From Fusobacterium ulcerans ATCC 49185 (lineage in GTDB: Bacteria > Fusobacteriota > Fusobacteriia > Fusobacteriales > Fusobacteriaceae): a DNA stretch of 64,000 nucleotides. Every line of letters starts with the position of its first letter. The first letter of the stretch is position 1. Where the stretch lies: the NCBI RefSeq assembly GCF_900683735.1, contig NZ_LR215979.1, forward strand, positions 3,224,001 through 3,288,000, read 5' to 3'. The notes below the pieces were generated by a model. It had not been told where the DNA came from. It saw only the letters and a program-made list of their open reading frames with translations, and searched no databases. This document shows, one piece after another, positions 25,457 to 33,807 of this stretch. A program made the translations under genes and the position numbers.

Positions 25457-26611
25457 TTACTTACCTAGAATAGAAACCATAATTTGTGGTAATATAACAA
25501 GTCCTACAGTTGCAACTGGTTGACAAGCTGCATAAAAAGCTGCTACTCTGTCATCATTAGAAACTGAAATAAGAGCATTCAATGCTGGTGCTGAAGTCAT
25601 TGCTCCAGTTGTTGCTCCAAGAGCAGCAAACAATGGCATTTTAAATATAACTTTAGCAACTATATAAGCTGCAATAATTGCAACTAAACTCATAATTACA
25701 CCAACTATAAATAGTTTTACACCATATTTAGATAAAGTTGCTATAAATCCTGCTCCTGCCTGTGCACCATTTTGCAATAGGAAAAGAGAAATTCCTAAAT
25801 CTCTTATAGGCATAAGTGTAGTTTTTACAGGTTGTAAACTGATTTTTCCTATTCTTCCAATAGCAGATACTATAATTCCTGCAATAATTGTTCCTCCTGC
25901 ATTTCCAAGAGAGAAAAATGTTCCAGAACCTAAAGGAATTTTTATAGAACCAATTATAACTCCTATAACTATTGCAAATGCGACAATAAATACTCCTGGT
26001 CCATCAACTACTATAAGTTTTAAGTCTTTTAAATTAGATAATCTTTGAGATAAAGGTGGATCTACCATCTTATCATTTTCTTCTTTAATGTTAACCTTTA
26101 AAAATTTAGGAACTATTTGTACAAACATTACTATGCTTATTATTCCAAAAACATATGCCAATCCATAACCTACACTTGCAACAGTTGATGATGTGATCTC
26201 AACAGTAGCTGCAAGAGAAGCTGTACAAGTTAAAGCTCCTGCTGCAATTCCTAATGCCAAATCAACAGGAATATCAAAAAACTTAACAGCCATTGCTATA
26301 GTTAAAGCTGCTGACAGCAAAATTGCAAAAGATGTACCTAAGAATCCCCAAAAGTTAGCTTTAAGATTACTAACAAAAGATGGTCCTGCTGATAGTCCAA
26401 CACTTCCTAAGAACAAAACAAGTCCAACTGAACCAATTATACCAGGAACTTTCATCCCAAAATGTCCAAATATAAGTGCTACTATTAAAACCCCTGATGT
26501 TCCAAATTTTAATCCTCCAAAAGATATTCTTCCAAATAGATATCCCAACATTAATGCTAGAAAAATCATAAGAACTCCATTAGAAAAAAACATTTTAACA
26601 ATACTTTCCAT
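25457..26611 (-). CDS. AspT/YidE-type membrane transporter without TrkA domains
   Basis: A 384-aa inner-membrane protein of the aspartate:alanine exchanger family (PF06826). Two related membrane halves are visible: residues ~1-165 with GSVGLSAGPSF, and ~205-384 with LFLLQNGAQAGAGF; the signature ALTCTASLAATVE pairs with GAMTSAPALNAL in the second half. The two soluble TrkA-C domains found between the halves in AspT are absent, leaving only a short linker (residues ~175-200). An amino-acid or dicarboxylate exchange is likely, substrate unproven. The start has GGAGGTACGA. The ~230-bp repeat element lies 130 bp upstream. Confidence 0.82.
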   Translation of the reverse strand: MESIVKMFFSNGVLMIFLALMLGYLFGRISFGGLKFGTSGVLIVALIFGHFGMKVPGIIGSVGLVLFLGSVGLSAGPSFVSNLKANFWGFLGTSFAILLSAALTIAMAVKFFDIPVDLALGIAAGALTCTASLAATVEITSSTVASVGYGLAYVFGIISIVMFVQIVPKFLKVNIKEENDKMVDPPLSQRLSNLKDLKLIVVDGPGVFIVAFAIVIGVIIGSIKIPLGSGTFFSLGNAGGTIIAGIIVSAIGRIGKISLQPVKTTLMPIRDLGISLFLLQNGAQAGAGFIATLSKYGVKLFIVGVIMSLVAIIAAYIVAKVIFKMPLFAALGATTGAMTSAPALNALISVSNDDRVAAFYAACQPVATVGLVILPQIMVSILGK

Positions 26612-26740
26612 TCGTACCTCCTAAATAATATAATGTAATTTATATAAGATTTTTAAAACTATATTACTATTATTTTTGTAATATATTATTAAAAATAATA
26701 CAATAAAGTAATAGAAAATGATCTTATTTTATTTTTTAAA

Positions 26741-26970
26741 TTCTATAGAATATAGAGTTCTCTTTTATGTATAAACACGAACAATACCCTTATAATATAG
26801 GCTATTTTAAAGGGTTTAATACTTTTTTTGAATTTTATTTTTAAAAAAATTAAACTTGAAATTTCAAAGTTTAAAGAGTATAATTACATAACATAAAAGT
26901 TCGTGTTTATACATATATGCGAACTATTTTTAATAATTGATTTAAAGAGCATTTTCAAGCAAATTCTTTT
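26741..26970. repeat. Divergent-promoter hairpin element, copy 1
   Basis: A ~230-bp segment similar along its length to 62094-62325. On the plus strand: -35 TTGAAA (26856-26861), 17-bp spacer, -10 TATAAT (26879-26884), then 15 bp later a hairpin with arms GTTCGTGT (26899-26906) and ATGCGAAC (26917-26924), loop 10 nt, then a U-rich stretch. Upstream of that promoter lies the inverted copy TATGTATAAACACGAAC (26766-26782), an exact 17-base mirror of 26899-26915, preceded by a possible minus-strand -10 (AATATA at 26794-26799). The element is 130 bp from the start of the AspT-like gene. Confidence 0.8.
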
Positions 26971-26990
26971 TCAAAGTTATGGCATAAAAA

Positions 26991-27011
26991 AGCTCCGTTG
27001 CCAGCGGAGCT
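26991..27011 (-). terminator. Terminator of the biotin operon
   Basis: GC-rich stem AGCTCCG / CGGAGCT with a 7-nt loop and, on the minus strand, six T residues. It lies ~95 bp past the stop of the EFR1 ferredoxin gene. It would also stop any plus-strand RNA coming from the repeat element at 26741-26970, though without a U-tail on that side. Confidence 0.85.
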
Positions 27012-27105
27012 GATTTTCAGAAAAATATGAATATTTTTCTATATTACCTCCTCTATTTTAGACAACTAAGATGGAGGATAGTTTTTTAATCCATTCTAAA
27101 AGTCT

Positions 27106-27921
27106 TTATACAAAATATTCTGGCTCTGCTCTTCTAGTATATTCTTCCTCTAATTCATGTTGATGATACAAATATCCTGCATCTTCATAATATTTTGCAT
27201 TTTCAGGACATTTCTTAATACAAGCACAACATTTGATACAAATTCCTGGAACTTCCCTTACATTTTCAAAGGAAATTGAACCCATAGGACAAACTTCTGC
27301 ACAAATTTTACAGTCTGTGCATTTATCATTTGTCAAAGGTTTTACCTTACGTATATCCACAGGATTTCCTTTTCTATCCCGTGGTTGATAATACCAGCGA
27401 TAAGGCTCTGGAGTTCCTTTTACTTCAATTAAAGTCTTATCTTCTGTTTCCACTTTCTTTACAATTTTTTCTGCAAATTCCATAAGAATCTGCATATCCT
27501 TTGTATCTGGTCTTCCTGCTCCTAAAATTCTGGAAAAAGAGTGTTCTCCAATAAAGGCTCCTGCTGCAATTGGATAAAATCCATCTTTTGCTAAAATATC
27601 TCGAAGCTCTATCAAACAATCATCATAGTTTCGATTTCCATAAAGAGAAATAGGAACTGCTAAAGCTCCTCTTCCTTCTATAGTTGCCAAATATTTTAAT
27701 AAAACATTTGGTACCCTTCCAGCAATTGTAGGTGTTCCAAAAACTACTAGATCTTCTTTTTGAAATGGACTCTTTTCTAGTCTTGCTTTGGGAAGAGTAA
27801 AATCAAAGCAACAGAATTCTGCTTCTAATTTTTCTGCTAAGAATTTTGCAAGTCCACATACTATTTTTTCTGTTGTTCCTGTTCCACTAAAATATGCAGC
27901 CCATACTTTTTTAACTTTCAT
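27106..27921 (-). CDS. EFR1-type flavodoxin-ferredoxin fusion
   Basis: A 271-aa redox protein. Residues ~1-160 form a flavodoxin-like domain (FMN phosphate loop SGTGTTEKIV at 12-21, GTPTIAGRVP). Residues ~205-250 hold two [4Fe-4S] motifs, CTDCKICAEVCP and CIKCCACIKKCP. This is the EFR1 family layout. It is the last gene of a run biotin ligase-bioB-bioD-bioA, 21 bp after bioA and before the terminator at 26991, so it is co-transcribed with a radical-SAM enzyme that needs low-potential electrons. A role as BioB reductant is inference. Confidence 0.85.
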   Translation of the reverse strand: MKVKKVWAAYFSGTGTTEKIVCGLAKFLAEKLEAEFCCFDFTLPKARLEKSPFQKEDLVVFGTPTIAGRVPNVLLKYLATIEGRGALAVPISLYGNRNYDDCLIELRDILAKDGFYPIAAGAFIGEHSFSRILGAGRPDTKDMQILMEFAEKIVKKVETEDKTLIEVKGTPEPYRWYYQPRDRKGNPVDIRKVKPLTNDKCTDCKICAEVCPMGSISFENVREVPGICIKCCACIKKCPENAKYYEDAGYLYHQHELEEEYTRRAEPEYFV

Positions 27922-27942
27922 TTTAACTCACCCTCCTTTCTT

Positions 27943-29280
27943 CTATATTGTTTGTAAAAATTCTTCGATTGATTCCTGACAAACCTGCAGCATTATTTCT
28001 ATTTCTTCCTCTGTAATGATATAAGGAGGCATAAAATAAACAATATTGCCAATTGGTCGTATTAATACTCCCTTTTCTAAAGCAAGAGCAGCAATATGAC
28101 GACCAACTCGTTCGATTCCTTTGATTTCTTTTAATTCAATTGCTCCTATCATTCCTAGATTTCGATAGTTTTTTATATAATTTTTTTCATGAAAGTATTC
28201 CTTCATCTTCTCCTGTAGAAATTTTCCCTTTTTTTCTACCATATTCATAATATTTTCTTCTTTAAAAATTTTTAAAATTTCTACTGCAATTCTACATCCC
28301 AGTGGATTTCCAGAATAAGTATGAGAATGTAAAAAAGATTTTCCTTCTTTATAGTCTGCATAAAATGCATTGAAGATATCACTTGTAATACATACAAGAG
28401 CAATTGGATAATATCCACTGGATAATCCTTTTGCTAAACACATAATATCTGGAGTAATCCCTGCATGTTCACAAGCAAACATTTTTCCTGTTCTTCCAAA
28501 TCCCATTGCAATTTCATCATCAATTAAATGAATATTATATTTTTTTGTCAATTCTCTTACTTTCTGCAAATAATAGCTGGAATACATCTTCATTCCTGCT
28601 GCCCCTTGTACCATAGGCTCTATAATCATACATGCTATTTCCTGATGATTATTTTCAATTAAACTTTCCAGCTTTGAAATACATTCCTGCTCATATTTTG
28701 AATATTCTTCTTCTGTCATTGTAGAATCTAAATATGGAACTGGAACTTTTCTTCCTTCTTGAATCAAAGGTCTATAGGTCTTTGTGAAAATATCTACATC
28801 TCCCACACCAAGAGCTCCTATAGTTTCTCCATGATAGGCATTTTCTAGTGAAATAAATTTTGTTTTTTGTGGATTTCCTGTTTGTAAATGATATTGAAAA
28901 CTTAATTTCAGAGCCATCTCAATACAAGAAGAACCATTATCTGCAAATAAAAATTTATTGATTCCTTCAGGTAAAACCTCTACTAAATTTTCACATAGCT
29001 CAATTGCTGGTTCATGTCCAAAATTTGCAAAAATAACATGTTCTAAAGTGTTAATTTGATTGTAAATTACTTTATTAATTCTAGGATTAGCATGTCCAAA
29101 TAAATTAACCCACCAACTAGAAATACAATCCATATATTTTTTTCCTGTTTCATCAAATAAATATAATCCCTCTCCCTTAGTAATAATTAAAGGTGGTGTT
29201 TCTTCAAAATCTTTCATTTGAGCACAAGGATGAAATATATATTTTAAATCTTTCTCTTGTAATTGACTTCTTTTAGCCAT
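27943..29280 (-). CDS. bioA: Adenosylmethionine-8-amino-7-oxononanoate aminotransferase
   Basis: A 445-aa PLP enzyme that converts KAPA to DAPA using S-adenosylmethionine. Motifs: SSWWVNLFGHANP (substrate region, W-W pair), NGSSCIEMALKLSF, IDDEIAMGFGRTGKMF, and CLAKGLSSGYYPIA with the PLP-binding Lys. Length is normal. It overlaps bioD by 8 bp. It lies upstream of the EFR1 gene and downstream of bioD in the biotin operon. Confidence 0.95.
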   Translation of the reverse strand: MAKRSQLQEKDLKYIFHPCAQMKDFEETPPLIITKGEGLYLFDETGKKYMDCISSWWVNLFGHANPRINKVIYNQINTLEHVIFANFGHEPAIELCENLVEVLPEGINKFLFADNGSSCIEMALKLSFQYHLQTGNPQKTKFISLENAYHGETIGALGVGDVDIFTKTYRPLIQEGRKVPVPYLDSTMTEEEYSKYEQECISKLESLIENNHQEIACMIIEPMVQGAAGMKMYSSYYLQKVRELTKKYNIHLIDDEIAMGFGRTGKMFACEHAGITPDIMCLAKGLSSGYYPIALVCITSDIFNAFYADYKEGKSFLHSHTYSGNPLGCRIAVEILKIFKEENIMNMVEKKGKFLQEKMKEYFHEKNYIKNYRNLGMIGAIELKEIKGIERVGRHIAALALEKGVLIRPIGNIVYFMPPYIITEEEIEIMLQVCQESIEEFLQTI

Positions 29281-29959
29281 TTGCTTCTCCTTTTAAAAAT
29301 AAATTTAACTTCTTCTCCTGAATTTCTCTTGTATTTTCCAATATAATTAAATGATTCTTTGTAGGAGAATGTTTTAAAATAATCTCAATATTGTCTTTCT
29401 CATAGATTTTACTTTCCTCTGTATCCTTTACTCTATTAAAGAGAATCCCATGAAGAGAAATCCCTAATTTTTCTAAAGATTCTATTGTTAATATAGCATG
29501 ATTAATAGAGCCAACTTTTGCACTACTTACTAAGATCACAGGAAAGCCAAAGTCTTTAATCAAATCATAAATATGATATTGATCACGAATCAAAGGTACT
29601 TGTAACCCTCCTGCTCCTTCAACAATTAAATAATCATACTGTTCACAAAGTTTTGTAAAATGCTTTTTGATTTTTTCAATCTCAATTATTGTTCCTTCTA
29701 ATTCACTTGCTAAATGAGGAGAAACTTCTGCTTCTAAAACATAAGTAACCATTTCTTCCTGATAATCCATTCTCTCAATTTGACATAGAGATAAGACATC
29801 AGGGGCATATAGTTTTCCATTTTTAGAAATTCCTCCACTTTGGATTGGCTTGTAATACATGCCTTTTTTCTTTCGCACTCCATGATATAACAAAGTACTA
29901 CAAAAAGTTTTTCCAATATCTGTATCTGTTCCTATGACAAAATACCCTTTAGTATTCAT
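29273..29959 (-). CDS. bioD: Dethiobiotin synthetase
   Basis: A ~228-aa ATP-dependent carboxylase closing the ureido ring of dethiobiotin. P-loop GTDTDIGKTF near the N-terminus and VEGAGGLQVPL (residues ~115-125) are diagnostic. I choose the ATG at 29959; a TTG two codons upstream is possible but sits too close to the ribosome site. The gene overlaps bioB upstream and bioA downstream. Confidence 0.93.
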   Translation of the reverse strand: MNTKGYFVIGTDTDIGKTFCSTLLYHGVRKKKGMYYKPIQSGGISKNGKLYAPDVLSLCQIERMDYQEEMVTYVLEAEVSPHLASELEGTIIEIEKIKKHFTKLCEQYDYLIVEGAGGLQVPLIRDQYHIYDLIKDFGFPVILVSSAKVGSINHAILTIESLEKLGISLHGILFNRVKDTEESKIYEKDNIEIILKHSPTKNHLIILENTREIQEKKLNLFLKGEANG

Positions 29960-30932
29960 ATCCAAGTTCCTTAATCATTTTTTTGTCACTTTCTATTGTA
30001 TTTCCTGTTGTAGTTAGGAAATTTCCAGTTAAAGCAGAGTTAATTCCTCCTTCTAGTCCTAACTTTGCATATTCTCCCAATTTCACTCTTCCACCTGCAT
30101 ATCGAATTGATACTTTTGGTAAAATAAATCTAAAAATGGCAATATCTTTTAATAATTCTCTTGGATCTACAGCTTCATTCTTTTCTAAAGGTGTTCCAGG
30201 AATTGGAGTTAAAATATTAATTGGAATAGAATGAACTCCTAATTCTCGTAAATCAAAAGCCATATCTATTCTGTCTTCCTCTGTTTCTCCTAATCCAAAA
30301 ATACCTCCACTGCATACTTGCATTCCAACTTCATGTGCATATTTAATTGTATTTACTCTATCATCAAAAGTATGAGAAGTACAAATTGTCCCATAAAATC
30401 TTCTTGAACTTTCCAAATTATGATGATAAGTTTTCACTCCTGCATCTTTTAATTTTTGAAGAGCTTCTTTAGTGCATATTCCATGTGAAGCACACAAATC
30501 TAACTTTGTATTCTTCTGTAAATATTGATAAATTTCTGCTAGTTGATCTAATTCCTTTTCTCCTCCATTTAATCCTCTTCCACTTGTTACCAGGGAAAAT
30601 CTATGGGCTCCTTCTGCTTCCACTTCTTTCGCTGCTTCCAAAGCTTTTTCTTTCACTACTAAAGGATAAATTTCTGCTGCTGTTTTAAAATGAGCTGACT
30701 GAGCACAATATTTGCAGTTTTCTGAGCATCTCCCAGACTTTGCATTTAGAATAGTACATAGATTAAAAAAGTTTCCACAAAATTTTTCTCTAATTTCATT
30801 GGCTGCTTTTAATAATTCATGTAAATCTTCCTCTTTTTCTATTGATAAACTTAATAATTTTTCTGCATCTTCTCTCGTTATTGAATATCCATTTAATACC
30901 TGTTCTTTCAATTGATGTACAAACTCTCTCAT
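29949..30932 (-). CDS. bioB: Biotin synthase
   Basis: A 327-aa radical-SAM enzyme inserting sulfur into dethiobiotin. The SAM cluster motif CSENCKYCAQS (residues ~69-79), CASHGIC, and YHHNLES are the BioB signatures; the Arg ligand of the second cluster lies in VSIRYAGGR. It needs reduced flavodoxin or ferredoxin; an EFR1 protein is encoded at the end of the same operon. It lies 54 bp after the ligase gene and overlaps bioD. Confidence 0.95.
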   Translation of the reverse strand: MREFVHQLKEQVLNGYSITREDAEKLLSLSIEKEEDLHELLKAANEIREKFCGNFFNLCTILNAKSGRCSENCKYCAQSAHFKTAAEIYPLVVKEKALEAAKEVEAEGAHRFSLVTSGRGLNGGEKELDQLAEIYQYLQKNTKLDLCASHGICTKEALQKLKDAGVKTYHHNLESSRRFYGTICTSHTFDDRVNTIKYAHEVGMQVCSGGIFGLGETEEDRIDMAFDLRELGVHSIPINILTPIPGTPLEKNEAVDPRELLKDIAIFRFILPKVSIRYAGGRVKLGEYAKLGLEGGINSALTGNFLTTTGNTIESDKKMIKELGYEY

Positions 30933-30986
30933 GCTTCCTCCCTAAATTTTAATTCCCTGTTTCTATGCTACCATATTTGTACCTTC

Positions 30987-31967
30987 TCAAACAAACATTT
31001 TTGCAATTTTCTTAATTCTTTCCTCTGAATAGTTCTCTAACGGAAAGATATTTGGAAAATCTAAGAAAGACTTTGCCTGATATTTTTTCATTGCTTCTTC
31101 TAAACTTATATTCTTTTCTACTTTCAAATGTAAAGTTTCCAGTTTTTCCATCCAATTTTCATTAAATTCTCCAACTAGACATATAATAACATCATAGCTA
31201 GCTTCCTTTAAAATATAAGCTTTTGCAAAGCTTTCTATATTTGCTTCTAAAGGAAAGATAAGACGTTCTCTGATTACTTCTCCCATTGCAAAACTTTTTA
31301 TCTTTCCATCAGACATAATCTCAATTTCACCCTCATTATTAATCTGCTGTACAATTCCTTCTATAAAAAGATTTCCTGCTCTTAAAGCAACTCTTTTTCC
31401 ATATAAATAATTGATTTTATTAATTTCTGTCAAAATCTCTTTCCAATTCCCTGAGGTATATTCTTTCCAAAGAGTTCGAAACTGTTCTACTACTTCCAAA
31501 ACAATATCAGGAATAGAATACTCCTGTTCTCCTAATTCTTGTAAAGAAATTGCTATATGTTTAATTTCTAAAGGAATCTGATTATTAATATTTAATCCTA
31601 TTCCAATTAAAAAGTCATTTTCTCGCCTTTCTACTAAAATTCCTCCTAATTTCTTACCTTGTAAATAAATATCATTGGTCCATTTAAATTGATATTCTGC
31701 TTTTTTTATTTTTTGAAATGCCCGAATAGCTGCAAGCCCTACTAACAAAGGTAGTTTCATATAGTTAATATTTTCTTCTTTTTCCTGTTTCCTAACAAGA
31801 AAAGTAAATAAACCCATTCCCTCAGTAGAAATCCAAATATTTCCACGTCTTCCTTTTCCAGCTGTTTGGTTTTTAGCAAGGACAATATCATAGTCTTGAA
31901 ATTTTTTTCGATTTTCCTTCATATACTCATTTGTAGAATCCAGAACATCAAATTGATATAAAGCCAT
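30987..31967 (-). CDS. Biotin-[carboxylase] ligase with a C-terminal extension
   Basis: A 326-aa enzyme that attaches biotin to carrier lysines. Residues ~1-235 are the catalytic and C-terminal cap domains: STNEYMKE, TAGKGRRGNIW (biotinyl-AMP loop) and KWTNDIYLQGKKLGGILVE. There is no N-terminal helix-turn-helix, so it is a ligase only, not a BirA repressor. About 90 extra residues follow (from ~237), with no recognised motif, ending IKKIAKMFV. The obvious target is the GcdC biotin carrier encoded 10 kb upstream. It is first in the biotin operon with no clear own promoter. Confidence 0.88.
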   Translation of the reverse strand: MALYQFDVLDSTNEYMKENRKKFQDYDIVLAKNQTAGKGRRGNIWISTEGMGLFTFLVRKQEKEENINYMKLPLLVGLAAIRAFQKIKKAEYQFKWTNDIYLQGKKLGGILVERRENDFLIGIGLNINNQIPLEIKHIAISLQELGEQEYSIPDIVLEVVEQFRTLWKEYTSGNWKEILTEINKINYLYGKRVALRAGNLFIEGIVQQINNEGEIEIMSDGKIKSFAMGEVIRERLIFPLEANIESFAKAYILKEASYDVIICLVGEFNENWMEKLETLHLKVEKNISLEEAMKKYQAKSFLDFPNIFPLENYSEERIKKIAKMFV

Positions 31968-31990
31968 AAGTCCCTCCTATCTTCTATTAA

Positions 31991-32030
31991 AAAAGAGGTT
32001 GTCCATTTTAATAATAAGTCAGCCTCTTTT
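31991..32030 (-). terminator. Terminator between the glutamate pathway operon and the biotin operon
   Basis: The stem AAAAGAGG / CCTCTTTT has a long loop and a T-run on the minus strand. It lies between the LRR gene stop (32044) and the ligase start (31967). There is too little room after it for a normal promoter, so some read-through may feed the biotin genes. Confidence 0.7.
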
Positions 32031-32043
32031 TCATTTTAATTTC

Positions 32044-32634
32044 CTATTTTAATTCTGTATTTTCCTCGAAAGCTTTTGCATGTAAAAATTCTATAGATTT
32101 AGGAATCTCTATTTCTGTGATATTATTTTTACAAAATGCGTACATATTTATTTTTTTGATAGTTGCTGGAAGACTTAATGCTGTTAATTCATTTTTATAA
32201 AAAGCTGAAGTGTCAATAACCTCTAATGATTCTGGAAAAGAAATTTCTTCTAATTCATTCAAAGCAAAAGCACTTGGTTCAATAATTTTTACTGCTTTTC
32301 CAAATTCTACTTTCTTCAATTTATTTCTATAAAAAGCAAATCCTTCAATTGTAACTAAAGAGCTTGGTAATTTTACTTCTATTAACTTACATACTCCAAA
32401 AGCGTCATATCCAATACTTTCTACAGTATCAGGAATAACAACAGAAGTTAATCCTCTTCTATAAAAAGCATTATCTCCAATTCTTTTAATTGCTACACCT
32501 TCAGGAGTTATTGGAGGAATTACCATATCAGTGAAGCCTTGTGTCTTGACTTTGTCTTTTCCTTTATCTGTCATTCCTTTCAGCTCATCACCTTTAAAAA
32601 TAAAATCATCATTTTCCCATATATTTTGACTCAT
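32044..32634 (-). CDS. BspA-type leucine-rich repeat protein (LRR_5)
   Basis: A 196-aa protein made mainly of about six ~23-residue BspA-like repeats; each reads roughly A-F-x-x-x-x-L-x-x-[IV]-x-[IL]-P-x-[ST]-[IV]-x-x-I (e.g. DNAFYRRGLTSVVIPDTV, TSAFYKNELTALSLPATI). No signal peptide or anchor is visible, unlike surface-exposed BspA proteins, so it is probably cytoplasmic. It is 14 bp after hgdB, last in the 2-hydroxyglutaryl-CoA dehydratase operon. Its function is unknown; a scaffold or partner role for the pathway enzymes is only a guess. Confidence 0.85.
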   Translation of the reverse strand: MSQNIWENDDFIFKGDELKGMTDKGKDKVKTQGFTDMVIPPITPEGVAIKRIGDNAFYRRGLTSVVIPDTVESIGYDAFGVCKLIEVKLPSSLVTIEGFAFYRNKLKKVEFGKAVKIIEPSAFALNELEEISFPESLEVIDTSAFYKNELTALSLPATIKKINMYAFCKNNITEIEIPKSIEFLHAKAFEENTELK

Positions 32635-32648
32635 TTCCTCTACCTCCC

Positions 32649-33797
32649 CTACATTCTATTTAATTGTACAATTTCATTGAAAGTTTCTAATTGTGTTTTT
32701 ACTTGTCCAAAATCTATCATTTGCTGGTCATATCCCATTTTGATAAGCGGAAGGTTTTCTGCATCAAAAATTTGTTTTAATGAAGGATATTCCATTTCTT
32801 CTGTATCGTTGAAGTTCATCATAAATAACAGACATCCATCTGCATTGTTTTCTTTTACTAAGTTAACAACATATTTTGGTCTTTTGTAAATATCTGGATC
32901 ATATAGAAGAGGATCTTCATCCATTCTTGCAAATTGATCTGCCAGAGCTAACATAGGATCTTCTATTGATAAATCAATATCTACCTTTAAAGCTCTTGAT
33001 TCATGAGCTACATCATCTGCAACAATACATATTTTATAAGCATCAAATACTTCTAATAATCCTGGAGTATCTGTAATAATTCCACTTGTTACTACACGAA
33101 CTCCATCCCATGATTCTTCTGGAAGGGCCTCTAATTTTGCATTTAATTGTTTTAATAAAGCTGTGTGTTCATCTTTTAACATAAAGTATGAACTTTTTAA
33201 TACATAACATCTGTCAGATGCTTTAACTGTTTGTGGATGTTTTGCTGCTAACTTGATAAACCTTCTTTTTTCACTTCTATTTTCATTATAAACTTCAAAA
33301 GCTTTTTTCAAGTTTTCATCTGTAACTGTTACTCCACAAATTCTTTCTAATTCTTCTTTTGCTTTATTGAAAATTCTTGCATTGTAAGTCTTCCCAAATT
33401 CTTCTTTTCTATGTTGTCCATGGTTTAAGAAAATCATAGGAATTTTTTGTCCTACACCCACTTTATAGTTTTGTGAAAATGGTCTTAAAGTATCATCTAA
33501 AGTTGTTACAATAGAAGCTGATAGTCCATCTAAAGTTCCATCTAAAGCCATTTCTAAACAACGTAATGCCAAAGAGTAGTAGAATGTTGGGAAATATGCT
33601 TTTGCTCTTTCAATAGAACCTTGTCCTCCCCATACACCAAAAGGTACAATCCCTGCTGCATACACAATTTCTTCTGGAGCATAATATGGGAAAACTCCTA
33701 CTGCTTTTTTTCCTTCAGCAAGATATTTATCTAATTGCTTTCTAGGATTATTTGCATAATATTTAAATTGTTCTAACAATTCTTTAATTTCGTCCAT
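32649..33797 (-). CDS. hgdB: (R)-2-hydroxyglutaryl-CoA dehydratase, beta subunit
   Basis: A 382-aa subunit of the Fe-S dehydratase (component D) converting (R)-2-hydroxyglutaryl-CoA to glutaconyl-CoA. The family signs are VGVFPYYAPEEIVYAAGIVPFGVWGG split here as AVGVFPYYAPEE and AAGIVPFGVWGG, and conserved cysteines including that in ALRCLEMALDG. It pairs with HgdA (11 bp upstream). Placement hgdC-hgdA-hgdB is as in Acidaminococcus fermentans. Cytoplasmic, oxygen-sensitive. Confidence 0.93.
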   Translation of the reverse strand: MDEIKELLEQFKYYANNPRKQLDKYLAEGKKAVGVFPYYAPEEIVYAAGIVPFGVWGGQGSIERAKAYFPTFYYSLALRCLEMALDGTLDGLSASIVTTLDDTLRPFSQNYKVGVGQKIPMIFLNHGQHRKEEFGKTYNARIFNKAKEELERICGVTVTDENLKKAFEVYNENRSEKRRFIKLAAKHPQTVKASDRCYVLKSSYFMLKDEHTALLKQLNAKLEALPEESWDGVRVVTSGIITDTPGLLEVFDAYKICIVADDVAHESRALKVDIDLSIEDPMLALADQFARMDEDPLLYDPDIYKRPKYVVNLVKENNADGCLLFMMNFNDTEEMEYPSLKQIFDAENLPLIKMGYDQQMIDFGQVKTQLETFNEIVQLNRM

Positions 33798-33807
33798 TTT
33801 TATCCTC

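Noticed and set aside
28105-28125. TTCGATTC-like T-loop sequence suggesting a tRNA
   Set aside because: It lies in the bioA coding frame and there is no acceptor stem or anticodon arm around it.
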